A DNA stretch of 64,000 nt from Acidovorax sp. GW101-3H11 (GTDB taxonomy: Bacteria > Pseudomonadota > Gammaproteobacteria > Burkholderiales > Burkholderiaceae_C). Position 1 is the stretch's first letter. The number at the start of each line of letters is the position of its first letter. The stretch lies in assembly GCF_001633105.1 (NCBI RefSeq), contig NZ_LUKZ01000009.1, positions 525,716 to 589,715 on the forward strand, written 5' to 3'. The translations under genes were made by a program, and so were the position numbers. This document shows positions 48,784 through 58,689 of this stretch, in pieces. The notes under the pieces were generated by a model, which saw nothing but the letters and a program-made list of their open reading frames with translations, had not been told where the DNA came from and did not search any database.

Positions 48784-51453
48784 ATGATGAACACCCTGTT
48801 TCGCCGCCCTTTGCCGGGCACTGATCTTGATTACTTCGACGCCCGTGCCGCTGTCGAAACCCTGCAACCGGGCGCCTGGGCCACCCTGCCCTACACCGCC
48901 CGGGTCCACGCCGAGAGCATCGTGCGCCGCGCAGACCCGGCCACCGTCAACGACTGCCTGCGCCAGCTCATCGAGCGCAAGCGTGACCGCGACTTCCCCT
49001 GGTACCCCGCGCGCGTGGTGTGCCACGACATCCTGGGCCAGACGGCGTTGGTGGATCTGGCGGGCCTGCGCGATGCGATTGCCAAGGGGGGCGGCGACCC
49101 GGCCCAGGTGAACCCCGTGGTGCCGGTGCAGCTCATCGTGGACCATTCGCTGGCCGTGGAGTGCGGCGGGTTCGACCCCGATGCCTTCGCCAAGAACCGC
49201 GCCATTGAAGACCGCCGCAACGAGGACCGCTTTCACTTCATCGAGTGGACGAAAAAAGCCTTTGCCAACGTGGATGTCATCCCGGCGGGGAACGGGATCA
49301 TGCACCAGATCAATCTGGAAAAAATGTCGCCCGTGGTCCATGCCGACCGGGGCGTGGCCTACCCCGACACCTGCGTGGGCACCGACAGCCACACCCCGCA
49401 TGTGGATGCGCTGGGCGTGATCGCCATCGGCGTGGGCGGCCTGGAGGCCGAGAACGTGATGCTGGGCCGCGCATCGATGATGCGTCTGCCCGAGATGGTG
49501 GGCGTGGAGCTGACCGGTCAGCGCCAGGACGGCATCACCGCCACCGATGTGGTGCTGGCGCTGACCGAGTTTTTGCGCAAGGCCAAGGTGGTGGGCGCCT
49601 ACCTGGAGTTCTTTGGCGAAGGCGCCGCCAAGCTCACCCTTGGCGACCGCGCCACCATCTCCAACATGGCGCCGGAATATGGCGCCACGGCGGCGCTGTT
49701 CTGCATCGATGAACAGACGCTGGACTACCTGCGGCTGACTGGTCGCGAGGCCCGCCAGGTCAAGCTGGTCGAAACCTATGCCAAAACCGCAGGTTTGTGG
49801 GCCGATGCGCTCGCGGGCGCGGTGTACGACCGCACCCTGCGCTTTGACCTGTCTACCGTGGTGCGCAACCTGGCCGGCCCCTCCAACCCGCATGCGCGCG
49901 TAGCCACCTCAGACCTGGCCGCCCGGGGCATTGCGGGCCCCTGGGCCTTGCCGTCGCCGGGCGAAGGCACGATGCCCGACGGCGCCGTGGTCATCGCCGC
50001 CATCACCAGCTGCACCAACACCAGCAACCCGCGCAACGTGATCGCGGCCGCGCTGCTGGCGCGCAACGCTCACCGGCTGGGCCTCACACGCAAGCCTTGG
50101 GTCAAGACCTCGCTCGCGCCGGGCTCGCGCGTGGTGGAGCTTTACCTGAAAGAAGCCGGTCTGCTGACCGACCTGGAGGCGCTGGGCTTTGGCATCGTGG
50201 CCTTTGCCTGCACCACCTGCAACGGCATGAGCGGTGCGCTGGACCCTGCGATTCAGCAGGAGATCATCGACCGCGACCTGTACGCCACCGCCGTGCTTTC
50301 GGGCAACCGCAACTTTGACGGGCGCATCCACCCGTACGCCAAGCAGGCGTTCCTGGCCTCGCCGCCCCTGGTGGTGGCCTATGCGATTGCGGGCACGGTG
50401 CGGTTTGACATTGAAAAGGATGTGCTGGCGGTAGTGGATGGCCAGCCTATCCGGCTCAAGGACCTGTGGCCCAGCGATGAAGAAATCGACGCCGTGGTGA
50501 AGGCCGCCGTGAAACCCGCACACTACCGCGCCGTGTACGAGCCCATGTTCGCCATCCGGCACGACGATGGCCCGCGCGTGTCGCCGCAATACGACTGGCG
50601 GCCACAGTCCACCTACATCCGCCGCCCGCCCTACTGGGACACCGAAGGCATCGGCGCACTGGCCGCCCACCCGCGCACCCTGCAGGGGATGCGCCCGCTG
50701 GCCCTCCTGCCCGACAACATCACCACCGACCACCTCTCGCCGTCCAACGCCATCCTGCCGGACAGCGCGGCGGGCGAATACCTGGCGCGCATGGGCCTGC
50801 CGGAGGAGGACTTCAACTCCTACGCCACCCACCGGGGCGACCACCTCACCGCCCTGCGCGCCACGTTTGCCAACCCGCAACTGGTCAATGAGATGGCCGT
50901 GGTCGATGGCAAGGTCCAGAAAGGATCGCTCGCCCGCGTGGAGCCCGAGGGCCAGGTCATGCGCATGTGGGAGGCCATCGAAACCTACCTGCACCGCCGC
51001 CAGCCGCTGATCATCATTGCCGGGGCCGACTACGGCCAGGGATCGAGCCGCGACTGGGCCGCCAAGGGTGTGCGGCTGGCGGGGGTGGAGGTGGTGGTGG
51101 CCGAGGGGTTTGAACGCATCCACCGGACCAATCTGATTGGGATGGGGGTGTTGCCGCTGGAGTTTGAGGCGGGGGTCAACCGCACCACGCTGCAACTCGA
51201 GGGCACAGAGGTTTATGGCGTGGAGGGGGATCTGAAGCCCGGGGCCACCGTGACGCTTGTTGTGCAACGCAAGTTGGGTGAGGTGGTGAAGGTGCCCATG
51301 CGCTGTCGGCTGGACACGGCGGAGGAAGTGTCGGTGTACGAGGCGGGTGGGGTGCTGCAGCGTTTTGCACAGGACTTTCTGGCGGCGCGGGCTGGGGCAG
51401 CCCCCTCTCCCCAACCCCTCTCCCGCGAGGGGAGAGGGGCTAGCGCGCGTTGA
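48784..51453 (+). CDS. acnD: Fe/S-dependent 2-methylcitrate dehydratase AcnD
   Basis: Aconitase-family enzyme (889 residues) that, with PrpF, replaces PrpD by dehydrating 2-methylcitrate. The [4Fe-4S] ligands are in AAITSCTNTSNPRN and CTTCNGMSG; swivel-domain residues GADYGQGSSRDWAAKG and the N-terminal DSHTPHVDALG are intact. The presence of prpF just downstream supports AcnD rather than a standard aconitase. The last 13 or so residues (SPQPLSREGRGASAR) are encoded by repeat R3 (51401-51439), so the natural C-terminus has been replaced or extended by repeat sequence. The alternative ATG at 48787 is one codon later. Confidence 0.94.
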   Translation: MMNTLFRRPLPGTDLDYFDARAAVETLQPGAWATLPYTARVHAESIVRRADPATVNDCLRQLIERKRDRDFPWYPARVVCHDILGQTALVDLAGLRDAIAKGGGDPAQVNPVVPVQLIVDHSLAVECGGFDPDAFAKNRAIEDRRNEDRFHFIEWTKKAFANVDVIPAGNGIMHQINLEKMSPVVHADRGVAYPDTCVGTDSHTPHVDALGVIAIGVGGLEAENVMLGRASMMRLPEMVGVELTGQRQDGITATDVVLALTEFLRKAKVVGAYLEFFGEGAAKLTLGDRATISNMAPEYGATAALFCIDEQTLDYLRLTGREARQVKLVETYAKTAGLWADALAGAVYDRTLRFDLSTVVRNLAGPSNPHARVATSDLAARGIAGPWALPSPGEGTMPDGAVVIAAITSCTNTSNPRNVIAAALLARNAHRLGLTRKPWVKTSLAPGSRVVELYLKEAGLLTDLEALGFGIVAFACTTCNGMSGALDPAIQQEIIDRDLYATAVLSGNRNFDGRIHPYAKQAFLASPPLVVAYAIAGTVRFDIEKDVLAVVDGQPIRLKDLWPSDEEIDAVVKAAVKPAHYRAVYEPMFAIRHDDGPRVSPQYDWRPQSTYIRRPPYWDTEGIGALAAHPRTLQGMRPLALLPDNITTDHLSPSNAILPDSAAGEYLARMGLPEEDFNSYATHRGDHLTALRATFANPQLVNEMAVVDGKVQKGSLARVEPEGQVMRMWEAIETYLHRRQPLIIIAGADYGQGSSRDWAAKGVRLAGVEVVVAEGFERIHRTNLIGMGVLPLEFEAGVNRTTLQLEGTEVYGVEGDLKPGATVTLVVQRKLGEVVKVPMRCRLDTAEEVSVYEAGGVLQRFAQDFLAARAGAAPSPQPLSREGRGASAR
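51401..51439 (-). repeat. C/T-rich palindromic repeat R3 (inside acnD 3' end)
   Basis: CCCCCTCTCCCCAACCCCTC then TCCCGCGAGGGGAGAGGGG; same orientation as R2. It is translated as the AcnD tail. Confidence 0.8.
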
Positions 51454-51542
51454 TGAGGGCCGCGCTCATGCAAACCCTGTCACCATCACTGCATCGCGCC
51501 GAGGAGCTTGCTCAGTCAGACAATGCTCCCTTTTGCCTTGCT

Positions 51543-51587
51543 CCCCTCGCCCCTCGCGGGAGAGGGGCCGGGGGAGAGGGGGCCCCA
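51543..51587 (+). repeat. C/T-rich palindromic repeat R4 (left flank of DUF559 gene)
   Basis: Contains CCCTCGCGGGAGAGGGGCCG then GGGGAGAGGGGGCCC; same orientation as R1. It ends 4 bp before the DUF559 ATG at 51591 and its AGAGGGGG could act as the ribosome site. Confidence 0.8.
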
Positions 51588-51590
51588 CCC

Positions 51591-51974
51591 ATGGACCAGC
51601 GCCAGTTCACCAAAACCCTGCGCCAAAACATGACCGACGCCGAGCAACTGCTCTGGAAGCACCTGCGCGCCCACCGCATGAGCGACCATAAGTTCCGCCG
51701 CCAGCAACCCATCGGCCCCTACATCGTGGACTTTGTGCATTTCGGCCAGCGGCTGATCGTGGAAGCGGATGGCGGGCAGCATGTGGATTCGGACCACGAC
51801 GCGATCCGCGACGCCTGGCTGCGCAGCCAGGGCTTCACCCTGCTGCGGTTCTGGAACAACGACATCCTGCACAACACCAACGCAGTCCTCGAAGCCATTT
51901 GGCACGCCATGCACACGGACACCCCCTCTCCCCCAACCCCTCTCCCGCAAGGGGCGAGGGGAGGAACACCATGA
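51591..51974 (+). CDS. DUF559-family protein (Vsr/restriction-endonuclease-like fold)
   Basis: A 127-residue protein of the DUF559 family, related to very-short-patch-repair endonucleases. NMTDAEQLLWKHLRAHRM, KFRRQQPIGPYIVDFVHF and LIVEADGGQH carry the conserved acidic residues (Asp in IVDF, Glu and Asp in VEADG) of a PD-(D/E)xK-like site, and GFTLLRFWNNDIL is the family's C-terminal strand. It sits between acnD and prpF, where no gene is expected, flanked by inverted repeats R4 and R5. The stop overlaps the prpF start (ATGA). The last 13 residues (SPPTPLPQGARGG) are translated from R5. Activity and target are unknown. Confidence 0.85.
   Translation: MDQRQFTKTLRQNMTDAEQLLWKHLRAHRMSDHKFRRQQPIGPYIVDFVHFGQRLIVEADGGQHVDSDHDAIRDAWLRSQGFTLLRFWNNDILHNTNAVLEAIWHAMHTDTPSPPTPLPQGARGGTP
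51921..51964 (-). repeat. C/T-rich palindromic repeat R5 (right flank of DUF559 gene)
   Basis: CCCCCTCTCCCCCAACCCCT then CTCCCGCAAGGGGCGAGGGGA; inverted to R4. It encodes the DUF559 tail and ends in GAGGGGAGGAA, which is the apparent ribosome site of prpF (ATG at 51971). Confidence 0.8.
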
Positions 51975-53161
51975 ACAACCATCCCCATCAAATCAAAGTA
52001 CCTGCCACCTACCTGCGCGGCGGCACCAGCAAAGGCGTGTTCTTCCTGTTAGAAGACTTGCCCGCCCCCGCCCAACAACCCGGCCCCGCGCGCGACGCCC
52101 TGCTGCTGCGCGTGCTGGGCAGCCCCGACCCGTATGGCAAGCAGATCGACGGCATGGGCAATGCGTCCTCCAGCACCAGCAAGGCCGTGATCCTGTCGCG
52201 CAGCACGCGGCCGGGGCACGATGTGGACTACCTGTTTGGCCAGGTGTCCATCAACCAGCCCTTTGTGGACTGGAGCGGCAACTGCGGCAACCTCTCGGCG
52301 GCCGTGGGGCCCTGCGCCATCCACATGGGGCTGATCGATGCGGCGCGCATTCCGCAGAACGGCACCATCCCCGTCCGCATTTGGCAAGCCAACATCGGCA
52401 AGACCATCGTGGCGCATGTGCCCATCACCCACGGGCAGGTGCAGGAGACGGGCGACTTTGAACTGGACGGGGTGACCTTTGCGGCGGCCGAGGTGGCACT
52501 GGAGTTCATGGACCCAGCGGACGATGGCGACGAAGGGGGCGGCATGTTCCCCACCGGCAATGTCGTAGACACCCTCGAAGTACCGGGCGTCGGCAGCTTT
52601 GCCGCCACGCTGATCAACGCGGGCATCCCCACCATTTTTCTCAACGCGCAGGAGCTGGGCTACACCGGCACCGAACTGCAAGGCGCGATCAATGGCGATG
52701 CGGTGGCACTGGCGCGCTTCGAGGCCATCCGTGCCCACGGCGCCCTGCGCATGGGCCTGATCCAGCACCTGGGAGAGGCCACCACACGCCAGCACACACC
52801 CAAGATCGCGTTCGTCGCGCCGCGCGCCAGCTACACGGCCTCCAGCGGCAAAGCCATCGATGCCAAAGACATCGACCTGTTGGTGCGCGCCATCTCCATG
52901 GGCCAGCTGCACCACGCCATGATGGGCACGGCGGCCGTGGCCATTGGCACGGCGGCAGCCATCCCGGGCACGCTGGTCAACCTGGCGGCGGGTGGCGGCG
53001 TGCGCAGCAGCGTGCGGTTTGGCCACCCCTCGGGCACCTTGCGTGTGGGGGCCGAGGCAGCGCAGATCAACGGCCAATGGAAGGTGACCAAAGCCCTGAT
53101 GAGCCGCAGCGCGCGCATCCTGATGGAGGGCTGGGTGCGTGTGCCTGGCGGTGTTTTTTGA
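51971..53161 (+). CDS. prpF: 2-methylaconitate cis-trans isomerase PrpF (AcnD accessory protein)
   Basis: PrpF-family isomerase of 396 residues that converts the AcnD product to the form used for rehydration. The fold's two halves are visible (LRGGTSKGVFF near the start; GNCGNLSAAVGP about 98-109; VDTLEVPGVGSFAATLINAG; MSRSARILMEGWV at the end). RGGTSKGVFF and the substrate-binding GNC are conserved. ATG at 51971 is preceded by GAGGGGAGGAA from repeat R5. The gene is normally placed directly after acnD; the DUF559 cassette separates them here. Confidence 0.94.
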   Translation: MNNHPHQIKVPATYLRGGTSKGVFFLLEDLPAPAQQPGPARDALLLRVLGSPDPYGKQIDGMGNASSSTSKAVILSRSTRPGHDVDYLFGQVSINQPFVDWSGNCGNLSAAVGPCAIHMGLIDAARIPQNGTIPVRIWQANIGKTIVAHVPITHGQVQETGDFELDGVTFAAAEVALEFMDPADDGDEGGGMFPTGNVVDTLEVPGVGSFAATLINAGIPTIFLNAQELGYTGTELQGAINGDAVALARFEAIRAHGALRMGLIQHLGEATTRQHTPKIAFVAPRASYTASSGKAIDAKDIDLLVRAISMGQLHHAMMGTAAVAIGTAAAIPGTLVNLAAGGGVRSSVRFGHPSGTLRVGAEAAQINGQWKVTKALMSRSARILMEGWVRVPGGVF

Positions 53162-53163
53162 GG

Positions 53164-53221
53164 TTTTTTGGCCCCTTCCGCGCATCCATCATCCCTTTAT
53201 AGCTATCAAAACAGTAGCAAA
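53164..53221 (+). repeat. AGCTATCAAAA-type short element, copy F (intergenic)
   Basis: TTTTTTGGCCCCTTCCGCGC, then ATCCATCATCCCTTTATAGC and TATCAAAACAGTAGC. It fills the gap between prpF and the isocitrate-lyase-family gene; its first bases lie 3 bp past the prpF stop. Confidence 0.7.
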
Positions 53222-53239
53222 TCAAATTCCTTGCGATTC

Positions 53240-54100
53240 ATGAACACCAAACAACAACTCAAAGCCCTGGCCCAGGCCCGCCGGGGCGTGATCGTGCCCG
53301 GCGCATTCAACGCGCTTTCCGCCCGTGTGGTGGCCGACCTGGGCTTTGAAGCCATCTACGTGACCGGCGCGGGCGTCACCAACATGTGGTTCGGCCTGCC
53401 CGACCAGGCCTTCATGGGCCTGACCGACATTGCCGACCACACGGCGCGCATCCGCGACGCGGTGGAGCTGCCGCTCATCGTCGATGCCGACACCGGCTTT
53501 GGCAACGCGCTCAACACCTACCACGCGGTGCGCACGCTGGAGCGCGCTGGCGCCGACTGCATCCAGCTCGAAGACCAGGTCAGCCCCAAGCGCTGCGGGC
53601 ACTTCAATGGCAAGGAGGTGATCGGCACCGACGAAATGCTGGGCAAGATCAAGGCCGCCGTGGACGCGCGCCGCGACGCAGGCACTCTCATCCTCGCCCG
53701 CACCGATGCCTGCGCCACCCAGGGCTTTGAGGCCGCCGTGGAGCGTGCCCAGCGCTTTCAGGAGGCGGGTGCCGACATCCTGTTTGTGGAAGCCGTCACC
53801 ACGCTGGACGAGATCCGCGCCCTGCCCCAGCGGCTGGCGGCGCCCCAGCTCATGAACATGGTGATTGGCGGCAAGACCCCCATCACCAGCGCCGAAGAGC
53901 TGGCCACGCTCGGCTACGGCCTGGTGCTGTATGCCAACGCCGCGCTGCAGGGCGCGGTGGCAGGCATGCAAAAGGCGCTCACGGTGCTGCGCGAGCAGCG
54001 GCGCATCGACGAAGACCCGGCCCTGGTGGCGCCGTTTGCCGAGCGCCAGCGCCTGGTGCGCAAGACCGAGTGGGATGCGTTGGAGGCCAGGTACACCTGA
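53240..54100 (+). CDS. Isocitrate lyase/PEP mutase-family protein (PrpB-like or related lyase)
   Basis: A 286-residue TIM-barrel enzyme of the isocitrate lyase/PEP mutase superfamily. It has the metal-binding VDADTGFG (about 73-80), LEDQVSPKRCGH (about 112-123, with the Cys of the catalytic KKCGH-like motif) and ARTDACATQGFEAA. Its position in the prp region suggests 2-methylisocitrate lyase (the missing PrpB step), but MWFGLPDQAFMGLTD at the active site and overall sequence also fit oxaloacetate decarboxylase- or dimethylmalate-lyase-type members. ATG at 53240 gives MNTKQQLKAL. No other prpB is in the window. Confidence 0.8.
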   Translation: MNTKQQLKALAQARRGVIVPGAFNALSARVVADLGFEAIYVTGAGVTNMWFGLPDQAFMGLTDIADHTARIRDAVELPLIVDADTGFGNALNTYHAVRTLERAGADCIQLEDQVSPKRCGHFNGKEVIGTDEMLGKIKAAVDARRDAGTLILARTDACATQGFEAAVERAQRFQEAGADILFVEAVTTLDEIRALPQRLAAPQLMNMVIGGKTPITSAEELATLGYGLVLYANAALQGAVAGMQKALTVLREQRRIDEDPALVAPFAERQRLVRKTEWDALEARYT

Positions 54101-54254
54101 TATCCAGCGCCTGTGTCCTGTCTCCAACGGGACGGGGACGGCACGGCGGGCGGGATGGGGCGTATTTGTTTATCCACACAGCGCCACAAAAGCGGCGACA
54201 AACACAATGCGCGCGGCACAATGGTCGCTCCATGCACTCTGCGCGCGCTGCCCC

Positions 54255-55622
54255 ATGCACAGCATTCCTTCCCTGAACGTGGTGGACCTGATGCTCGATG
54301 CCGTCTGCCTCGTCAACGTGGACAGCACCATTGTTTTTGTCAGCCCCGCGTTCGAACGCATTTTTGGCTACCAGCCCGAAGAAGTAGTGGGCAAGCGCAT
54401 GCTGGACATGGTGCACCCCGATGACCTCGCCATCACCCAGCGCCAGGCCAAAAGCGTGACCGAAGGCAACCTGCAGCTGCAGTTCGAAAACCGCTACCTG
54501 CGCAAGGACGGCACCATTGCCCACATCCGCTGGACGGCGCGCTGGCTGCCCGAGCAGCAGGTGCGGCTGGCCGTGGCGCACGACATCACCGAGCGCCGCC
54601 TCACCGAGTCCATGCAGGCCGTGATCTACGCGATCTCCGAGGCCGCCCACACCACGCAGAACCTGCAGGCGCTGTTCCAGCACATCCACCAGATCATCGG
54701 GCGGCTGCTGCCCGCCACCAACTTTGCGGTGGCGCTGTACGACGCGCAGGCCGATGCGCTGAGCTTCCCCTACCACGTCAACGAATCACTGCCTGCCCCG
54801 CCCCCCATGGCGCTGGCACAAGACGCGCTGTGTGCCGAGGTCATCCACAACGGCTGCACCCTGCTGCTGACCCCCGAAAACCGCACCGCCCACCCGCCCC
54901 CGGCCCCGCAGCAGCGCCCGCCGCTGTACTGGCTGGGCGTGCCCCTGCAAACCCAGAAAGGCGCGATTGGCGCGCTGGTGCTGCAAAGCTACACCGAACA
55001 GGGCCGCTACACCGACAAGGACAAGGACCTGCTGCAGTTCGTCTCCACCCAGGTGGCCGCCGCCATCGAGCGCAAGCAGATGCACGAGCGCCTGGAACAC
55101 ATGGCGCAGTACGACCAGCTCACCCACCTGCCCAACCGCCAGCTGTTTCTGGACCGCCTCAAGACCGCCCTGGCCCGCGCCCGGCGCGACCAGCGCCTGC
55201 TGTCGCTGCTGTTCATCGACCTGGACCGGTTCAAGGAGGTCAACGACACCCTGGGCCACGCCATGGGCGACCTGCTGCTGCAGCGCGTGGCGCAGCGCCT
55301 GCTCGAATGTGTGCGCGGCTCCGACACCGTGGCCCGCCTCGGGGGCGACGAGTTTGTGGTGCTGCTCGAAAGCGGCCTGGCGCGCGACCACGCCACCACC
55401 GTGGCCGACAAGATCCTGTCGGCCTTCACCCAACCGTTCGACCTGGAAGGCATTCGCCTGAACATCCAGCCCAGCATTGGCGTGGCGATCTACCCCGAAC
55501 ACGGGGGCGAAGAAGACCACCTGCTGGGCCACGCCGACGAGGCCATGTACCAGTCGAAAAAAAGCGGCGGCAACCAGGTGCGTGTGGCGCAGCAGGCAGA
55601 AGCCCCGGTCCAGGCCCTCTGA
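54255..55622 (+). CDS. PAS-GAF-GGDEF diguanylate cyclase, cytoplasmic
   Basis: A 455-residue soluble protein: PAS (about 1-115, FVSPAFERIFGYQPEEVVG), GAF (about 125-275), and a GGDEF domain (about 285-445). The cyclase motif RLGGDEFVVLL is intact with an RGSD inhibitory site five residues upstream and LFIDLDRFKEVNDTLGH, so diguanylate cyclase activity with product feedback is expected. There are no membrane segments. ATG at 54255 (MHSIPSLNVV) is used; an in-frame ATG at 54207 would add 16 residues. It follows the isocitrate-lyase-family gene by 154 bp. Confidence 0.9.
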   Translation: MHSIPSLNVVDLMLDAVCLVNVDSTIVFVSPAFERIFGYQPEEVVGKRMLDMVHPDDLAITQRQAKSVTEGNLQLQFENRYLRKDGTIAHIRWTARWLPEQQVRLAVAHDITERRLTESMQAVIYAISEAAHTTQNLQALFQHIHQIIGRLLPATNFAVALYDAQADALSFPYHVNESLPAPPPMALAQDALCAEVIHNGCTLLLTPENRTAHPPPAPQQRPPLYWLGVPLQTQKGAIGALVLQSYTEQGRYTDKDKDLLQFVSTQVAAAIERKQMHERLEHMAQYDQLTHLPNRQLFLDRLKTALARARRDQRLLSLLFIDLDRFKEVNDTLGHAMGDLLLQRVAQRLLECVRGSDTVARLGGDEFVVLLESGLARDHATTVADKILSAFTQPFDLEGIRLNIQPSIGVAIYPEHGGEEDHLLGHADEAMYQSKKSGGNQVRVAQQAEAPVQAL

Positions 55623-55732
55623 CCCAAGCCCTCTGACAGGCAGGGCCAAGCCCCCGTGCAGCGGGCGTTCGCGGCACAATCCGGGCCCGCAGCAAGCCCT
55701 GCGGCCCGCCCCTCCCCACCAGGTTCATCCCC

Positions 55733-56200
55733 ATGCTCTACAACGCCCTCAAGCTCGCCCATGTCCTGTCCATCATTGTGTGGATCGGTGGCATGGTGTT
55801 TGCCCATTTCTTCCTGCGCCCGGCGGCGCAGTCGCTGGAGCCGCCGCAGCGCCTGCGGTTGATGCACGACGTGCTGCAGCGGTTTCTGGGCGCGGTCAGC
55901 GTGGCGGTGGTGGTGGTGCTCGTCAGCGGGCTGTGGATGATCGGCAACGTCGCCCGGCAGGCCGTGCAGTCGGGCGGTAGCTTTGCCATGCCGCTGGACT
56001 GGACCCTCATGGCCGCGCTGGGCATCGTGATGATGGCCATCTTCGGCCACATCCGCTTTGCGCTTTTTCGGCGGCTGCAGCGGGCGGTGGCAGCATCCGA
56101 CTGGTCCGCAGGCGGCCAGGCCATGGCGGCCATCCGCCAATGGGTGGCGGTAAACCTGGGCCTGGGCGTGGCCATTGTGGTCATCACCCTGCTGCTGTAA
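55733..56200 (+). CDS. CopD-like integral membrane protein
   Basis: A 155-residue protein with four membrane segments (about 7-25, 50-68, 85-103, 133-154). LKLAHVLSIIVWIGGMVFAHFF is the typical CopD/YcnJ-family first helix with His and Trp, and there are histidines in the first two helices that could bind copper or heme. Short CopD-type proteins are found widely with unknown role; copper transport is not shown by context. ATG at 55733 gives a good first helix. The end at 56200 lies 124 bp before the ABC exporter start. Confidence 0.8.
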   Translation: MLYNALKLAHVLSIIVWIGGMVFAHFFLRPAAQSLEPPQRLRLMHDVLQRFLGAVSVAVVVVLVSGLWMIGNVARQAVQSGGSFAMPLDWTLMAALGIVMMAIFGHIRFALFRRLQRAVAASDWSAGGQAMAAIRQWVAVNLGLGVAIVVITLLL

Positions 56201-56324
56201 CCCACGGCAACGCATTGCGCAGGCCGCTGGCCACAGTGCACCTACTTCAGGCGCGGGCAAGCCACTGCTGACACACCCTGGTCCTGCGGCTCCTCTACCA
56301 TCGGGTAACGAGGAGCCCTGCTAC

Positions 56325-58180
<1,856 letters not shown>

Positions 58181-58181
<1 letters not shown>

Positions 58182-58466
58182 GGGTCTGTTTGCGATCTCG
58201 CAGGGGGTCGCTTTGGAGCGCCATCGTGATGGACGTGGACGCTTCGGATGCGCTGCATGGGCTCGTGCCCATGCAAGCAGCCGGGGCGCCAAAGCTTCGA
58301 GTTCATTGGCCCGATTTCGCTCCAACCCTGCGGGCAGTGGTCTTTGCGGGTGATCTGCGGCGTTGCGGCGCTGGTGGATAGCCGGGCTATCCACTGCGCA
58401 CCGCGCCTGGCGCCCCATCCCGCAAAGACTGCTGCGCGACCCCGGGGAGATCGTAAACAGGCTCTA
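58181..58466. repeat. Large imperfect palindrome with perfect central hairpin
   Basis: The left end (AGGGTCTGTTTGCGATCTCG...) and the right end (reverse complement AGAGCCTGTTTACGATCTCC...) match in about 25 of 31 bases. Inside are GCATGGGC-TCGT-GCCCATGC (8-bp stem) and, near the middle, GTGGATAGCC-G-GGCTATCCAC (58374-58394, perfect 10-bp stem), with further pairing (TCTTTGCGGG against CCCGCAAAGA). No open frame of note. It begins at the stop of the ABC exporter and lies between convergent genes; the rest of the gap to 58689 shows nothing else. Confidence 0.8.
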
Positions 58467-58689
58467 CGCCACCTGAGTACATGTTCCGGATGCACCTGAA
58501 CACGGGGTTCATTTCGACCTGACCACTCCGCCAGCACCGATCACCGGCCGACAACTCCCTTTCCAGGCGCTCTTCTCCGGCAGAATTCGGCCAGAAGCAG
58601 TCTGTGGCGCCAAAGAAAAAGCGAACGCACAACGACTGAAATGAGTGGCCTCGCGCGTCTTTAGGTCCGATAAATTGATGGGTTGGTCG

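Noticed and set aside
48641-51964. CRISPR-like array from five C/T-rich repeats
   Set aside because: Copies are irregularly spaced, alternate in orientation, lie in and between genes, and no cas genes are present.
53865-54254. Longer start for the PAS-GAF-GGDEF gene, reaching into the isocitrate-lyase-family gene
   Set aside because: That part is out of phase with the well-supported upstream gene and has no domain sense; the PAS domain begins right after the ATG at 54255.
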